Source of the DNA: Planococcus sp. 107-1
Lineage (GTDB): Bacteria; Bacillota; Bacilli; Bacillales_A; Planococcaceae
DNA: 64,000 nucleotides
NCBI RefSeq assembly: GCF_021513255.1
Contig: NZ_CP090977.1
Location: 1,674,001 to 1,738,000, forward strand
Direction of reading: 5' to 3'
Shown here: positions 18,401 to 28,165 of the stretch, piece by piece
Numbering within the stretch: the stretch's first letter is position 1
Layout of the letters: every line of letters begins with the position of its first letter
Made by a program: the position numbers and the translations under genes
The notes under the pieces: generated by a model
The model's database searches: none
The model's input: the letters and a program-made list of their open reading frames with translations, nothing else
What the model was told of the DNA's origin: nothing

Positions 18401-19127
18401 TTAAGAATGTCTTATGGGAGTGGCAGCTTCTCTGGCTGGAATGGAGATGCCTGTAGAAGCCAAGGTTTTTAAGAGAAGCTCATGCATCATTTTATAGCCT
18501 TCTTCATTCGGATGGATTGAGTCCAGCCAGATGGAAGGATTTTTCCCCATCGGTTCCGTACGTGAGATAATGATTCCTTCTTCACCGATTGCTGAATTCC
18601 ACATCCGGAATAGCAAATTGGTGAAACCGAAATATTGCACTTCTTTTTTCATGGAATTATACAGGTTATTTTGGACAATCAACAGTTTTTCATTGAGGCT
18701 CCGCAGATGCTGATAGATTTCCAACAAGTTTTTACGGTAAATTTTCTTCAAATTCGAAAACTGTTTGACCAGCCCTTTTGCGCCGCTCCCTTTAAAGCCA
18801 CGGAGCAGATCATTGCCGCCAATATTCAAAAGTACCATATCTGCAGATGCTAAGGTCTCGTCCCAGTTGCCGGTTCGAAGGCGATCGACTAACCTCGCTG
18901 CTCGTTAAGCCATTGATCCCTAAATTTGTTACTGTGCTGGTGTGGAAAGTTTCTTTCAGGTATTTTGCAATACCCCCTCTTGTTCCATAACCATAAGCTA
19001 CCGAATCGCCTAATATGACAATATGTTTTATTTCAATATTTCCGTTAAAATTTTCAGTGGATTTTGGCCCTTTAATAAGGGACTTTGAGATTTTCGCATT
19101 AGCCAAATTGCAGCACATCCCTTTCAA
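18401..19127 (-). CDS. SGNH/GDSL hydrolase, one frameshift
   Basis: Lipase/esterase of the SGNH superfamily, about 240 residues. The nucleophile block is ILGDSVAYGYG, block III is NIGGNDLL and the C-terminal dyad is in DSIHPNEEGY. The N-terminal half ends in frame one after NGLTSSEV. The second half (LVDRLRTGNWDETLASADMVLLNIGG) follows in another frame, joined near 18888-18896. The length needs two more bases or one fewer. The start is uncertain: TTG 19127 or a codon shortly after. No clear signal peptide. Confidence 0.75.
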
Positions 19128-19376
19128 AGTAGATAATATTATTTTACCATAAAAAGGGCGAAAATCCGACTGAAACGCTTTTGCACAGCGGTTTTAGCAT
19201 ATTAAATTTATGTGTTTTCGCCCGCCCTTAAATTCGGAATTAATCTTAAACTCCTTCGGGAAAGCCCTTTATATAAGACGTTCTTTAAGCCCGCTTCAAT
19301 CTCAATCTCTTGCATTTAAATACAGCTTAGCTTATCTTCAACAATAGGATAACCTTTACAGACAGGAGAAATAGTT

Positions 19377-19943
19377 ATGGATCATTTCGATCAAACCCTT
19401 GAAACGTTCATTGAAAGCTTTGGGTGGCTAGCTCCTATTCTTTTTGTGATTTTGCATTTAATCAGACCGATCTTATTCCTCCCTGTTATTGTCGTATGTA
19501 TCGTGGGCGGCGTGGTTTTTGGATTTTTTGAAGGAGCGCTGCTTTCTTTTATCGGCTTGTCTCTCATGAGCTTCGTCTCTTATGTATTGGTCAATAAATT
19601 CCCGAATTTCCGCGATAAAATGTCCAGGCTTAAAGACAAAATGTTTCCGGACCGGACGCTATCTGTCGGTCAAGTGATGATATTACGCATTATGCCTTTT
19701 ATTCATTTCCATTTATTGTCCTTGTATCTAATGGAAATGACCAAAAACTTGCGGGAGTATATGTACTTTTCAACATTGGGGCTTATCATGCCTGCTATTC
19801 TCTACACGGCATTCGGCCAAGCGATAACGGAAATGCCGTGGTATGTCAGCCTTTTGATGTTTGTCATCCTCGCTATCTTATTTGCGGCCATCGACCGCTA
19901 CAACAAGCATCATCTCAATGCCAGCAACAACAAATACTCCTAA
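19377..19943 (+). CDS. TVP38/TMEM64 (VTT-domain) membrane protein
   Basis: 188-residue integral membrane protein of the DedA-related VTT family (YdjX/YtxB type). The segment LPVIVVCIVGGVVFGFFEGALLSF and the re-entrant region RIMPFIHFHLLSLYLMEMTK are characteristic. About five spans. Members are linked to membrane lipid scrambling or proton-dependent export; the cargo here is unknown. GGAGAAATAGTT precedes the ATG. It ends at a strong terminator. Confidence 0.8.
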   Translation: MDHFDQTLETFIESFGWLAPILFVILHLIRPILFLPVIVVCIVGGVVFGFFEGALLSFIGLSLMSFVSYVLVNKFPNFRDKMSRLKDKMFPDRTLSVGQVMILRIMPFIHFHLLSLYLMEMTKNLREYMYFSTLGLIMPAILYTAFGQAITEMPWYVSLLMFVILAILFAAIDRYNKHHLNASNNKYS

Positions 19944-19962
19944 CCATCTAAAAAATCGATAG

Positions 19963-19998
19963 AAAAAAGCCGAATGCGAAATGCGTTCGGCTTTTTTT
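19963..19998. terminator. Terminator
   Basis: AGCCGAATGC pairs with the GCGTTCGGCT side, with A- and T-runs on each flank. Bidirectional between the VTT gene and the EAL relic. Confidence 0.8.
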
Positions 19999-20450
19999 CA
20001 AGCGGATCTCTCAATTCCTTTAGCTTGTAGCCACCTCTCGAACTTAGCTACAGCCAGCGGCGGGCTGAACAAATAGCCTTGTCCGTAATGGCAGCCTTTG
20101 TCGATGAGTAAACTTAACTGGTTCCCATCTTCGATTCCTTCAGCGACTAATCGGAAATTTAAATTGTCTCCCATTTCTATAATGGTTTTAACCAAGACCG
20201 AAGCATTTCTGCTCGATAACATATCCTTGATAAAGGAACGGTCAATTTTCACGATATCGATCGGCAAATTATTCAACAAACTAAGCGAAGAATAGCCGGT
20301 TCCAAAATCAGTTATTAAAATCAACACACCGATTTCCTTTAACTCGTTAATGATTGCGGCTGAATGGCTCGTATTTTGCATGACGCTCTCGGTTTATTCT
20401 AATTTTTAATCAGGAAATTCAACGATCACTAGCCTTTCCTTTTCCAGTAA
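19998..20450 (-). pseudogene. Remnant of an EAL-domain c-di-GMP phosphodiesterase
   Basis: Only the C-terminal half of an EAL domain remains. It includes TESVMQNTS, ITDFGTGYSSLSLLNNLPIDIVKIDRSFI, LVAEGIED and GCHYGQGYLFSPP, all highly conserved. Upstream of the ATG-like codon at 20381 the same frame continues recognisably (EFPD-KLE-TES) but holds two TAA codons where Leu would be expected. It then stops at the neighbouring terminator. The catalytic EAL motif itself and any GGDEF or sensor region are gone, so it cannot be an active phosphodiesterase. Confidence 0.8.
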
Positions 20451-20461
20451 GTTTATAGTAC

Positions 20462-20502
20462 AAAAAAGAGCGCTTTGAATGACGACCAAAGCGCTCTTTT
20501 TT
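20462..20502 (-). terminator. Terminator of the PAP2-like gene
   Basis: A 16-bp stem, AAAAAAGAGCGCTTTG at 20462-20477 with its complement at 20487-20502, with T-run on the minus strand. Confidence 0.85.
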
Positions 20503-20516
20503 GTATCATTCAATTT

Positions 20517-21062
20517 TTATTTTCGGTTCATCCGCAAGTTTCTACCGGAGCGTCTGCGTGCTCGTCTATGCTTGCCTCTTTCTTCATTTTCAATTTTTGC
20601 TGAAATCAGCCCAAGAACAACACCGAATAATGCTCCACCGAGCACTTCGATTGGCTGATGCCCAAGAAGCTCTTTTAATTCTTTCTCCCTTTTTTCAAAC
20701 TTCAAGCTCGGAAAATCTCCTGTCAATGAAACAAAGCTATCTTCCAGATCATTGACCAATTGGGCAATTTCCCCCGTATGGCGTCTGATTCCTTGCGCAT
20801 CATACATGACGATCGTGCCGAATACGACGGCAAGCGCCGTTTCCGTATGGCCTGTCCCTTTGTTAGCTGCCACATAAGAAGCTAAAGCAGATACACCTGC
20901 TGAGTGGGAACTCGGCATGCCTCCTGTCGTAAATGCCTGCTTCCAATCCCAATTGCCAGTTACTTTCTTATGGGTTAAAATTTTCAGTCCTTGTGCAATG
21001 CCGATTGCTGATAAGGCTGTCACAATTCCCCTGTTCATATTTTCAATCGCTTTGGTTTCCAT
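20517..21062 (-). CDS. Divergent PAP2-family membrane protein
   Basis: 181-residue DUF212/divergent PAP2 protein. Conserved GGMPSSHSAGVSALA (acid-phosphatase-like SSHS), VMYDAQGIRRHTGEIAQ and a LLGHQPIEVLGGALFG C-terminal segment define it. The tail is Arg-rich. The catalytic role of this branch is unproven. The ATG at 21062 is preferred: GGAGGC lies just upstream, whereas the longer frame to 21140 lacks an SD. Confidence 0.82.
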   Translation of the reverse strand: METKAIENMNRGIVTALSAIGIAQGLKILTHKKVTGNWDWKQAFTTGGMPSSHSAGVSALASYVAANKGTGHTETALAVVFGTIVMYDAQGIRRHTGEIAQLVNDLEDSFVSLTGDFPSLKFEKREKELKELLGHQPIEVLGGALFGVVLGLISAKIENEERGKHRRARRRSGRNLRMNRK

Positions 21063-21335
21063 AAGCCACTGCCTCCAGTCCAAGTCTAATTGCCTGTTTT
21101 CTATTGATTGCCGTGCGTGCACTGCATCGTACATCCGCAAATTTCAACTGACGCTCCGGCATCCGGATTGTAAATTCCATTCTTTCTCTTATACCCCAAG
21201 TAAAATCATTTTATGCCCACTGTCATGAAACTTTTAATGCATGAAGCGGAATATAAACGAAATAGTGATGCTGCAAGAGGAATATTTTGAAACTTACAGC
21301 ATCACGATACGTAAATTAGAAAGAGGTGATGACAA

Positions 21336-23004
21336 ATGCAGGTCAAAAAATTAATGCCCCTGCTCGTAATGTTTCTGTTTCTCCTGCCTGTCACGGTTTT
21401 AGCAGTGGATTTTGAAATAAACGAAGCAACCATCGATGCGCAACTGCTGGAAAATGGCGATGTTGCAGTTGAAGAAGAGTTCACTTATGAATTCGATGGG
21501 GATTTTGAAGGAATTACAAGGGAACTCAAACCAAAATCCGGCACTGAAATCACCGGATTTACAGCACATGATAAAATGAAAAAATTAAAAGTCGACAAAG
21601 AAGAAAGTATTTATAAAATTTATCGTAATGGCGACGATGAAACGATTACAATTTCACTCAATTATGTAATTGAAGGAGCTATTGAAAAATTTGAAGATGG
21701 CGCTGAATTTTATTGGCCGTTTTTCGATGATCGAAACGAAAGTGATTACGAACAAATGACGATTGCCATCCATCCTCCCTCTTCAACTGATGAAGTTTTA
21801 TTTCTCGGATACGATGAAGCGTTTGAAAAAGGGATCGCCAGCGACGAAGGCTCAGTGGTCTTTAAATTAGGAAAAGTGCCTGAAGGAAGCAACGGAGATA
21901 TCCGGGTTATCTATGATGGGGAATTATTTCCCGGCATCTCTCAATCAGGTGGAACTGTGAAAGATTTGCTGCTTGAAGACCGTAAACAGCAGGAAGAGGA
22001 AGCCGCGGCTTTCGCAGCTAACCAAAACACGGCCTCAGTAATCGGGAAATCCGCGTTGCCAACACTCGGATTAACGCTTGCATTGCTGCTTCTTTTTGCA
22101 TATTGGAATGCCAGAAAGAACAAAGAGGAAATTGTAGACAAACAAAGGGTTTTATGTGCCTGATGAAAAACTCAGCCTTCCTGCCACCGTCCATTTCACC
22201 CATTCCCCTTATTTAACACCGGATGCAATAGCTGCCGCTTTAATGGAGATGGTGCGGAAAAAGAATGTGAGACAACTTTCAGAGGATCAATTTGAATTAA
22301 CTGGTAAAAAAGCCCAATGGCCGCATGAACAGACTTTGATCGATTTATTATTCCATAAAATCGGTGATGGCCAGACTTTTAACTTATCCGAAGTGGAGGC
22401 TTATTCAAAGAAAGAATTGAATCACTCCGCTTATAATGATGCGATAGCGAAATGGAATCGGGAAGTGGCGGATGAAGTGAAAGCCCATCATTTTAAAGAA
22501 AAAGTTTCTGGTATCAGGCTCCTTTCTGGCGCAATCAGTGCCGCCGCCGCAGGGCTTGCAATCTATACAGGGATCTATGAAATTTACCCAGTTATGGCGC
22601 TTTTTATTTTAGTTTCTTTAATCGCAGTAAGCTTTGCCCTCTTCTATTCACCGTTGACAGTAGAAGGACATACCGTTAAAGCCCAATGGAAAAAAATGCG
22701 CAAGGCAATGGAAAACTTGCCTGCCAGTGAATGGAAAAAATTAACTGCAGATGATAAACTCCGCGCTTATGCCTATCTTCTCGCAGTAGACGGCAAACAG
22801 CTTGACAAAAAATCACGAAGCTTTTCCGTAGCTGGACAATATGCAGAAGAAACGGATTCTGCCTTGTACTTCAATCCAATTCTATTGTCAGGTGTGTTCG
22901 TGGCAGCAAGTTCCAATACTTCCGCTTCTGCAAGCGGCGGCAGTTCGAGTGTTTCATCAGGCGGAGGAGTTGGCGGCGGTGGCGGCGGATCCGGCGCATT
23001 TTAA
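21336..23004 (+). CDS. DUF2207 membrane protein, one frameshift
   Basis: About 555 residues. An N-terminal signal peptide (VMFLFLLPVTVLA) precedes an extracytosolic DUF2207 beta domain. A membrane span follows near residue 245, then a cytosolic region with two more hydrophobic segments and a Gly-rich C-terminus ending GGSGAF, which is typical of DUF2207 proteins. The frame breaks at 22148-22155 (AGGGTTTTATG). One base fewer joins RVLCA to the continuation YVPDEKLSLPATVHF. Function unknown; AGAGGTG serves the ATG at 21336. Confidence 0.8.
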
Positions 23005-23122
23005 CTGCCAGCAAATTCACATCCAAAATTCCGAACTTTAATAGAAGCAAAAGGTTTCGGCCTTCAGTTGCGTCCGTGCTATGATAATGGCATGTTATTA
23101 AACGGAAAAGGATGCTGATGTT

Positions 23123-23896
23123 ATGGATACAACTGCTTATTTGAAACGTTTTAACGCTTATCCGGTTGAAGAGCTTTATTTGCAGGATCTGGCCCGGCTC
23201 CAGTCGCTGCATATGCAAAATGTGCCATTTGAAAACTTGGATGTCATTCGTTCAGTACCGATTTATTTAAACCTTGAAAACATTTATGAAAAGATCGTCA
23301 CCCACCAGCGCGGAGGCTATTGCTATGAAATCAACGGCCTATTCCATTGGTTGTTGAAAGAGCTCGGGTTCGATGCAAAATTGATTTCCGCAACCGTTAT
23401 GAAACCCGACGGCACTTGGACAAAAGCCGACACCCATGCTGCGATTCTCGTTAATCTGGATAGACCTTATTTAGTGGATGCTGGGTTCGGGGACTCAACC
23501 GTCAATCCAATTCCACTTGGCGGCGAACGCCATACAGACAATAGCGGGACTTATTCAGTGATTGAACGTGATGGGCTTTGCTATGATTTAGTCCGTGAGA
23601 ATGAGGGAAATCAGCAGATTCTCTACCGATTCACTACTGACGAACGCATGCTTGCAGAGTTCCACGAAGGCTGTATTTTCAATCAAGTCTCAAGAGAATC
23701 GCCATTCACCCATGACGATTTGGTCACTAAAGCAACGCCGAACGGCCGCGTTACTTTATCCGGCATGCAGCTGACCATTTCAGAAAATGGCGGGAAAACG
23801 AAGAAAGAATTGTCCGCAGAAGAAAAGTCAAAGCTATTAAAAGAAAAGTTTGGCATCCTCTTGGACTCAGAAGAAGCAGTTGAGACCACCACTTGA
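23123..23896 (+). CDS. Arylamine N-acetyltransferase
   Basis: 257-residue NAT enzyme that moves acetyl groups from acetyl-CoA to aromatic amines or hydrazines. The catalytic triad is visible: Cys in RGGYCYEINGLF (about residue 69), His in TKADTHAAI (about 108) and Asp in LVDAGFGDS (about 123). Intact, cytosolic, monocistronic, with its own terminator. Confidence 0.9.
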   Translation: MDTTAYLKRFNAYPVEELYLQDLARLQSLHMQNVPFENLDVIRSVPIYLNLENIYEKIVTHQRGGYCYEINGLFHWLLKELGFDAKLISATVMKPDGTWTKADTHAAILVNLDRPYLVDAGFGDSTVNPIPLGGERHTDNSGTYSVIERDGLCYDLVRENEGNQQILYRFTTDERMLAEFHEGCIFNQVSRESPFTHDDLVTKATPNGRVTLSGMQLTISENGGKTKKELSAEEKSKLLKEKFGILLDSEEAVETTT

Positions 23897-23919
23897 AACC
23901 ATGCATTTATAAAGAGAAA

Positions 23920-23965
23920 AGAACCGGAAACCGGGATTTACTCCCTTGGTTTCCGATTCTTTTTC
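23920..23965. terminator. Terminator between nat and adh
   Basis: AGAACCGGAAACCGGG pairs with the CCCTTGGTTTCCGATTCT side with one bulge. It is followed by TTTTTC on the plus strand. Confidence 0.75.
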
Positions 23966-23978
23966 TTCGAGCAGCCAT

Positions 23979-25153
23979 TTATTTTTCTTTGATTTCGCCG
24001 TAATAAGCCGATTGGTAAATCGTGAAAATATCATCGCGTTCAAGAGGCATTGGGCTTCTTGCAAGAATCCGCTGCTGTTTGATGGCGTCATCCGCTAAGG
24101 AATCGAGGGCCTCTTGTGTGATGCCAAACCCTTGCAGGTTCAATGGAATGTTGACATCCGCCACTAATCGCTTCAGCTCTTCCACGCATTTGTAGGAAGC
24201 TTCCTGCTGCGACAATTGATTTGAGCTGACTCCCATCGCCTCCAGTATATCCTTCATGCGCTTTTCGCAGCTCGAACGGATATAACCCATAACATACGGA
24301 AGCAAGACCGCATTCGATTCGCCGTGTGAAATATGGAATTGGCCGCCGAGCGGATAAGCGAGTGCATGAACTCCGGCAACACCCGCATTAAAGAACGCGA
24401 GTCCTGCTAAATAGCTGCCATAGCTCATGTCCGAACGCGCTTGTTTATGATCCCCTTCATTTACCGCTGTGCGAATAGAGCCGCTGATCAAGCGGATTGC
24501 CTGCAGCGCCAAGGAGTCGGTCACAGGATTGGCATTTACGGAAACATAGGATTCTATCGCATGAGTCAATGCATCGATGCCAGTCGCAGCTGTTACTTTT
24601 GGCGGCAATGAAACGGTTAATTCGGGATCCACGATCGCGACATCCGCCAACAAGCAATTATGAGTTACCACATCTTTGGTTGTTTCAAGCGATAAGACAG
24701 CGATATCTGTCACTTCAGATCCGGTTCCGGAAGTTGTAGGAATCAGGATTTTCGGGATGCCTTTATTTGAAATTTCACGCGTTCCAGTCAGATTCAAGTA
24801 ATCTGCAGCTTTCCCTTCGTGAGTAGCTAATACTGCCGCTAATTTTGCAAGGTCCAAGGCGCTGCCGCCCCAAGCCCGATTACCAAATCGAATTGATGCT
24901 CTTTTGTATAAGCAACCAATTTTTCGCCAACCTCAAGCGGCGGTTCTGGAACCACTTCAGTATAAATGCTCGTTTTCCAGCCTTGTTCTTTTAAAGGTGC
25001 TTCAATCTTATCCGCAATTCCAAGATCCACTAAAAAAGGATCTGTGACGATTAAAATATTGCTGGCTTTCATTTTTTTCACTTCATCTGTTAAATGGTCG
25101 AGCGCTCCCCATCCAGTATAACTGAGTGGTGTAAAAGTAATTTTATGCGACAT
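23979..25153 (-). CDS. Iron-containing alcohol dehydrogenase, one frameshift
   Basis: Group III Fe-dependent alcohol dehydrogenase of about 391 residues. It has IPTTSGTGSEVTD, GIDALTHAIESYVS and GVHALAYPLGGQFHISHGESNAVLLP, which supply the Asp and His metal ligands. The frame breaks at 24868-24871: the sequence has four C where five give the expected VIGLGGGSALDLAKL. The ATG at 25153 is preceded by AAGGAGGCG. Last gene of the permease-aldehyde dehydrogenase-alcohol dehydrogenase operon. The substrate is not evident. Confidence 0.88.
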
Positions 25154-25174
25154 CGTTTCCACGCCTCCTTCGGT

Positions 25175-26604
25175 TTATTGCAGTGGGTTGTGGTTCCACA
25201 CAACCAATTTCATTTCCGTCATTTCTTCAATTGCGTATTTTAGCCCTTCTTTGCTGTTGCCGCTTTCTTTTACGCCGCCATAAGGCATTTGGTCAACCCG
25301 GAATGTCGGAATGTCATTGATGATAACGCCTCCCACTTCCAGGCTTCGTGAAGCGCTAAATGCAGTGCTGATATCGTTCGTGAATATTCCCGCCTGCAAG
25401 CCGAAATCGGAATCGTTGATTTCCCGTATCCCATCTTCAACCGAGTCAATCGGATTGACGATGACAAGCGGCGCAAATACTTCCATACAGGAAACTTTTG
25501 AATTTCGTCGGACATTCGCCAAAATCGTCGGCCGGAAAATGCCGTTTTCTATTGTCCCTCCGGTGATTAACGCTGCCCCTTCCGAAACCGCTTCCTGCAC
25601 CCAAGATTCCGCACGCGTTTGCTCTTTTTGTGAAATCATGGCAGAAAGGTCCGTCATGCCATCCAGTGGGTCACCGATCACAATGCGCTCCGTTGCCGCT
25701 TTAAATTGAACAAGAAATTCTTCCATCTGTTCTTTTACAATGTAAATGCGCTGAAGGGAAATACAGACTTGCCCCTGATTTGAGAAGGCCCCTGTAACCG
25801 CCTTTTCGACTACCGCTTCCATATTTACCCCTTTATCGATGATCACACCCGCATTTGAACCGAGTTCAAGTGATACTTTTTTCAATCCTGCTTTGTCGCG
25901 GATGCCTTTTCCGACTTCAGGGCTGCCGGTGAACGTGATCATCCGGACTGACTCGCTTTCGACTAAAGCGTCGCCAACCGTTTTGCCGCTTCCAGTCACC
26001 ACGTTAAAAGCCCCTTTTGGCAAATTCGTCTGATCGAGAAGCTCTGCCAAGAAAAGAGCAGAAAGCGGTGTTTGGGAAGCCGGTTTTAAGATGATTGTAT
26101 TTCCGCTGCGATAGCTGGACCGACTTTATGGGCCACTAAATTTTGTGGGAAATTGAATGGCGTAATCGCTGCCACCACACCGATCGGCTCTCGCATCGTA
26201 TAGCCAATCCGATTTGCTCCGCCTTTTGCGGCATCCAGCGGGATCATTTCACCCGTCAATCTTTTTGCTTCTTCTGCTGCAAATTTATAGGTTTCAATCG
26301 TCCGGTCAATTTCGGCCAAGGCGTATTTCAACGGCTTGGCCGATTCCAACGCAATGATTTCCGCTGCTTTCTGTTTATGTTCGATAAAGAGTGAAGTCAG
26401 CTGCTCTAAAATCTGTGCACGTTCATAAGCAGTCAAACGAGACATCGCTTTTTTTGCAGCTTCTGCTGAATCGATTGCAAGTTGTACATCTGCCAAACTC
26501 GCTTTTGGTATTTCAGCAATTTTTTCATAAGAATAAGGCGACAGCAAATCCGAGTATTCTTCAGCCTCTGCCCATTCTCCGTTTCTATATAACTTTTTTC
26601 TCAC
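25175..26604 (-). CDS. NAD(P)-dependent aldehyde dehydrogenase, one frameshift
   Basis: Aldehyde dehydrogenase superfamily, about 476 residues. TPFNFPQNLVAHKVGPA, the general-base region LELGSNAGVI and the catalytic Cys in GQVCISLQRIY are all present. Near 26102-26106 one base is missing (GCGGAAAT for GCGGGAAAT); restoring it joins AIAAG to NTIILKPASQTP. It starts with GTG at 26604, overlapping the end of the permease gene by 20 nt, with GGAGG 9 nt upstream. It sits between the permease and the alcohol dehydrogenase, suggesting oxidation of an imported or locally made aldehyde. Confidence 0.9.
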
Positions 26605-28006
26605 GTTTTTCAGCCTCCAATTCCAATTTATCTTGCAGACCTTCTACATCTTTTGTGAAAGTCTGGTCGGTTTCACCCTTAAAGAAGTCTTTGCCGTAAA
26701 TCAGTAAGCACAGGCCAATTCCGATGGCAAACGCCCAAGCAGCGCCTTTGACACATAATACTGCGCCCATGATTCCAGCAATTCCAAGGTCACGTTGGCT
26801 TTTCGCCTCCAGGATTCCGACTTTGACGCTGACATATCCTTGGATCAATAAAGTCAAGGCGAGCGCAACTCCGAGAATCGGTTGTACTAAAGTGACAATC
26901 GGCAGCAGGAATAATCCTGTATTCGTTCCCCAGCGGAAAGATCCCGCGCCTCCAAAGAACGAATCCATCGCTTTACGCCCTTCTTTAAACCGTTCGACAA
27001 GGACTACTTGCATCGCTGACCATAAAGGTCCGGCCATGGTAACGTCTGGTCCGATAACGCTCATTACAGAGTTTCTTGTACCAAAGATCAAATGGGCACG
27101 GCTCGGATTGTAATCCAATTTTTCGTCAGGCCGTGCTTTGCCTCCCTCTTTAACCAATGCACTGGTCTGGAGTACATCCCCAAAAAGAACGATGTAGGTA
27201 GCCAAGACTGTCGGGAGCCCTGTTAAAAACAACATTAACGGCGGGAACCCAAGTCCGAACAGCGTATAATTGGTCCACAGCCCTATGAAGTCTGGTGAAC
27301 TGATGCCCCATTCAATTTTCGGCCATGAAGCTTCGCCGAAAAGCGGCGCCAAAATAATGGCCAAAACAATAATCGGAAAGACCCCTAATTTTCCGATTGT
27401 GTTCCAAAATATATTTTTGTTTCGCAGCTTGCTAAAATGTTTAGAGAACAAGAGATAAAATCCAATGCCGATAGCGATTGAAATCGTCCATGGGAAGGTT
27501 TCAAAACGGCCGCCCACTTCAAAAACAGAAATGACGGCTGCAAATCCTGCACCGAGAATTACCCCAGATTTAATCGCAGAAGGGACCAATTGCACAACTT
27601 TCGATGCCAACCCTGTCGCACCCAAGAATAGCGATAAGATCCCTAAAGTCATTTGGAACGCAATAAGTGCATGCACCCTTTCCGGCCCTTCCGGGAATTG
27701 CATGCAATAAAGCATAATTAAAGGAATAGCCGGCGTAATCCAGCCAGGAACTGCCGGGTCGCCTAGCAAATGGTGCAGCAAATAGAAAGCACCATTCAAA
27801 ACAACGATCGCTAATGCCACTTCAAAAGGCATTCCCAGTAATTCAATCAATAAAGGAATAGCAGATAAGTCTACTGCGCACATCAATAATCCTTGAATGT
27901 AATCCGGCCATTCAAACCGGTAATGGATAAATGGCAATCTGATTTTAAACGGGCCAGCCGGTATGTATGGCGACTCTTCCCCGAACTTACGGTCTTTCCA
28001 TTTCAT
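26585..28006 (-). CDS. Multi-span permease, NCS2-like
   Basis: 473-residue polytopic membrane protein with about 12-14 hydrophobic segments. The overall plan and motifs (GDPAVPGWITPAIPL, SAIKSGVILGAGFAAV) suggest the NCS2/SLC23-like fold. I do not recognise its exact family, so the cargo is unknown. The C-terminus is charged. It is the first gene of the operon with the aldehyde and alcohol dehydrogenases, downstream of a cre-like site and a LacI-type operator, so it probably imports the substrate of those enzymes. Confidence 0.7.
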   Translation of the reverse strand: MKWKDRKFGEESPYIPAGPFKIRLPFIHYRFEWPDYIQGLLMCAVDLSAIPLLIELLGMPFEVALAIVVLNGAFYLLHHLLGDPAVPGWITPAIPLIMLYCMQFPEGPERVHALIAFQMTLGILSLFLGATGLASKVVQLVPSAIKSGVILGAGFAAVISVFEVGGRFETFPWTISIAIGIGFYLLFSKHFSKLRNKNIFWNTIGKLGVFPIIVLAIILAPLFGEASWPKIEWGISSPDFIGLWTNYTLFGLGFPPLMLFLTGLPTVLATYIVLFGDVLQTSALVKEGGKARPDEKLDYNPSRAHLIFGTRNSVMSVIGPDVTMAGPLWSAMQVVLVERFKEGRKAMDSFFGGAGSFRWGTNTGLFLLPIVTLVQPILGVALALTLLIQGYVSVKVGILEAKSQRDLGIAGIMGAVLCVKGAAWAFAIGIGLCLLIYGKDFFKGETDQTFTKDVEGLQDKLELEAEKREKKVI

Positions 28007-28076
28007 TTTTTCTTCCCCTTTTCTGTTTGCTAGATGTTGTTGAAACTAATATGAATGAGCGCTCTCCCCCTTTTTA

Positions 28077-28090
28077 TGAAACCGCATACA
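28077..28090 (+). promoter_or_regulatory. cre-like CcpA site of the permease operon
   Basis: TGAAACCGCATACA fits the relaxed cre consensus at all specified positions. It lies 71 bp before the permease ATG. Confidence 0.5.
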
Positions 28091-28107
28091 TAAAAGCTTT
28101 TTAAAAA

Positions 28108-28121
28108 TGAATACGTAACCA
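28108..28121. promoter_or_regulatory. LacI-type operator candidate of the permease operon
   Basis: TGAATACGTAACCA, CG-centred, about 100 bp before the permease start. It is 13/14 identical to the site before cstA. Confidence 0.5.
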
Positions 28122-28135
28122 TTTATCCGGAAAAA

Positions 28136-28165
28136 TAAATTCATATAAATGATTATATGAATTTA
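28136..28165 (-). terminator. AT-rich terminator of the LacI gene
   Basis: AAATTCATATA at 28137-28147 pairs with 28154-28164; the minus strand continues TTTATTTTT. The lacI stop codon lies within it. Confidence 0.6.
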
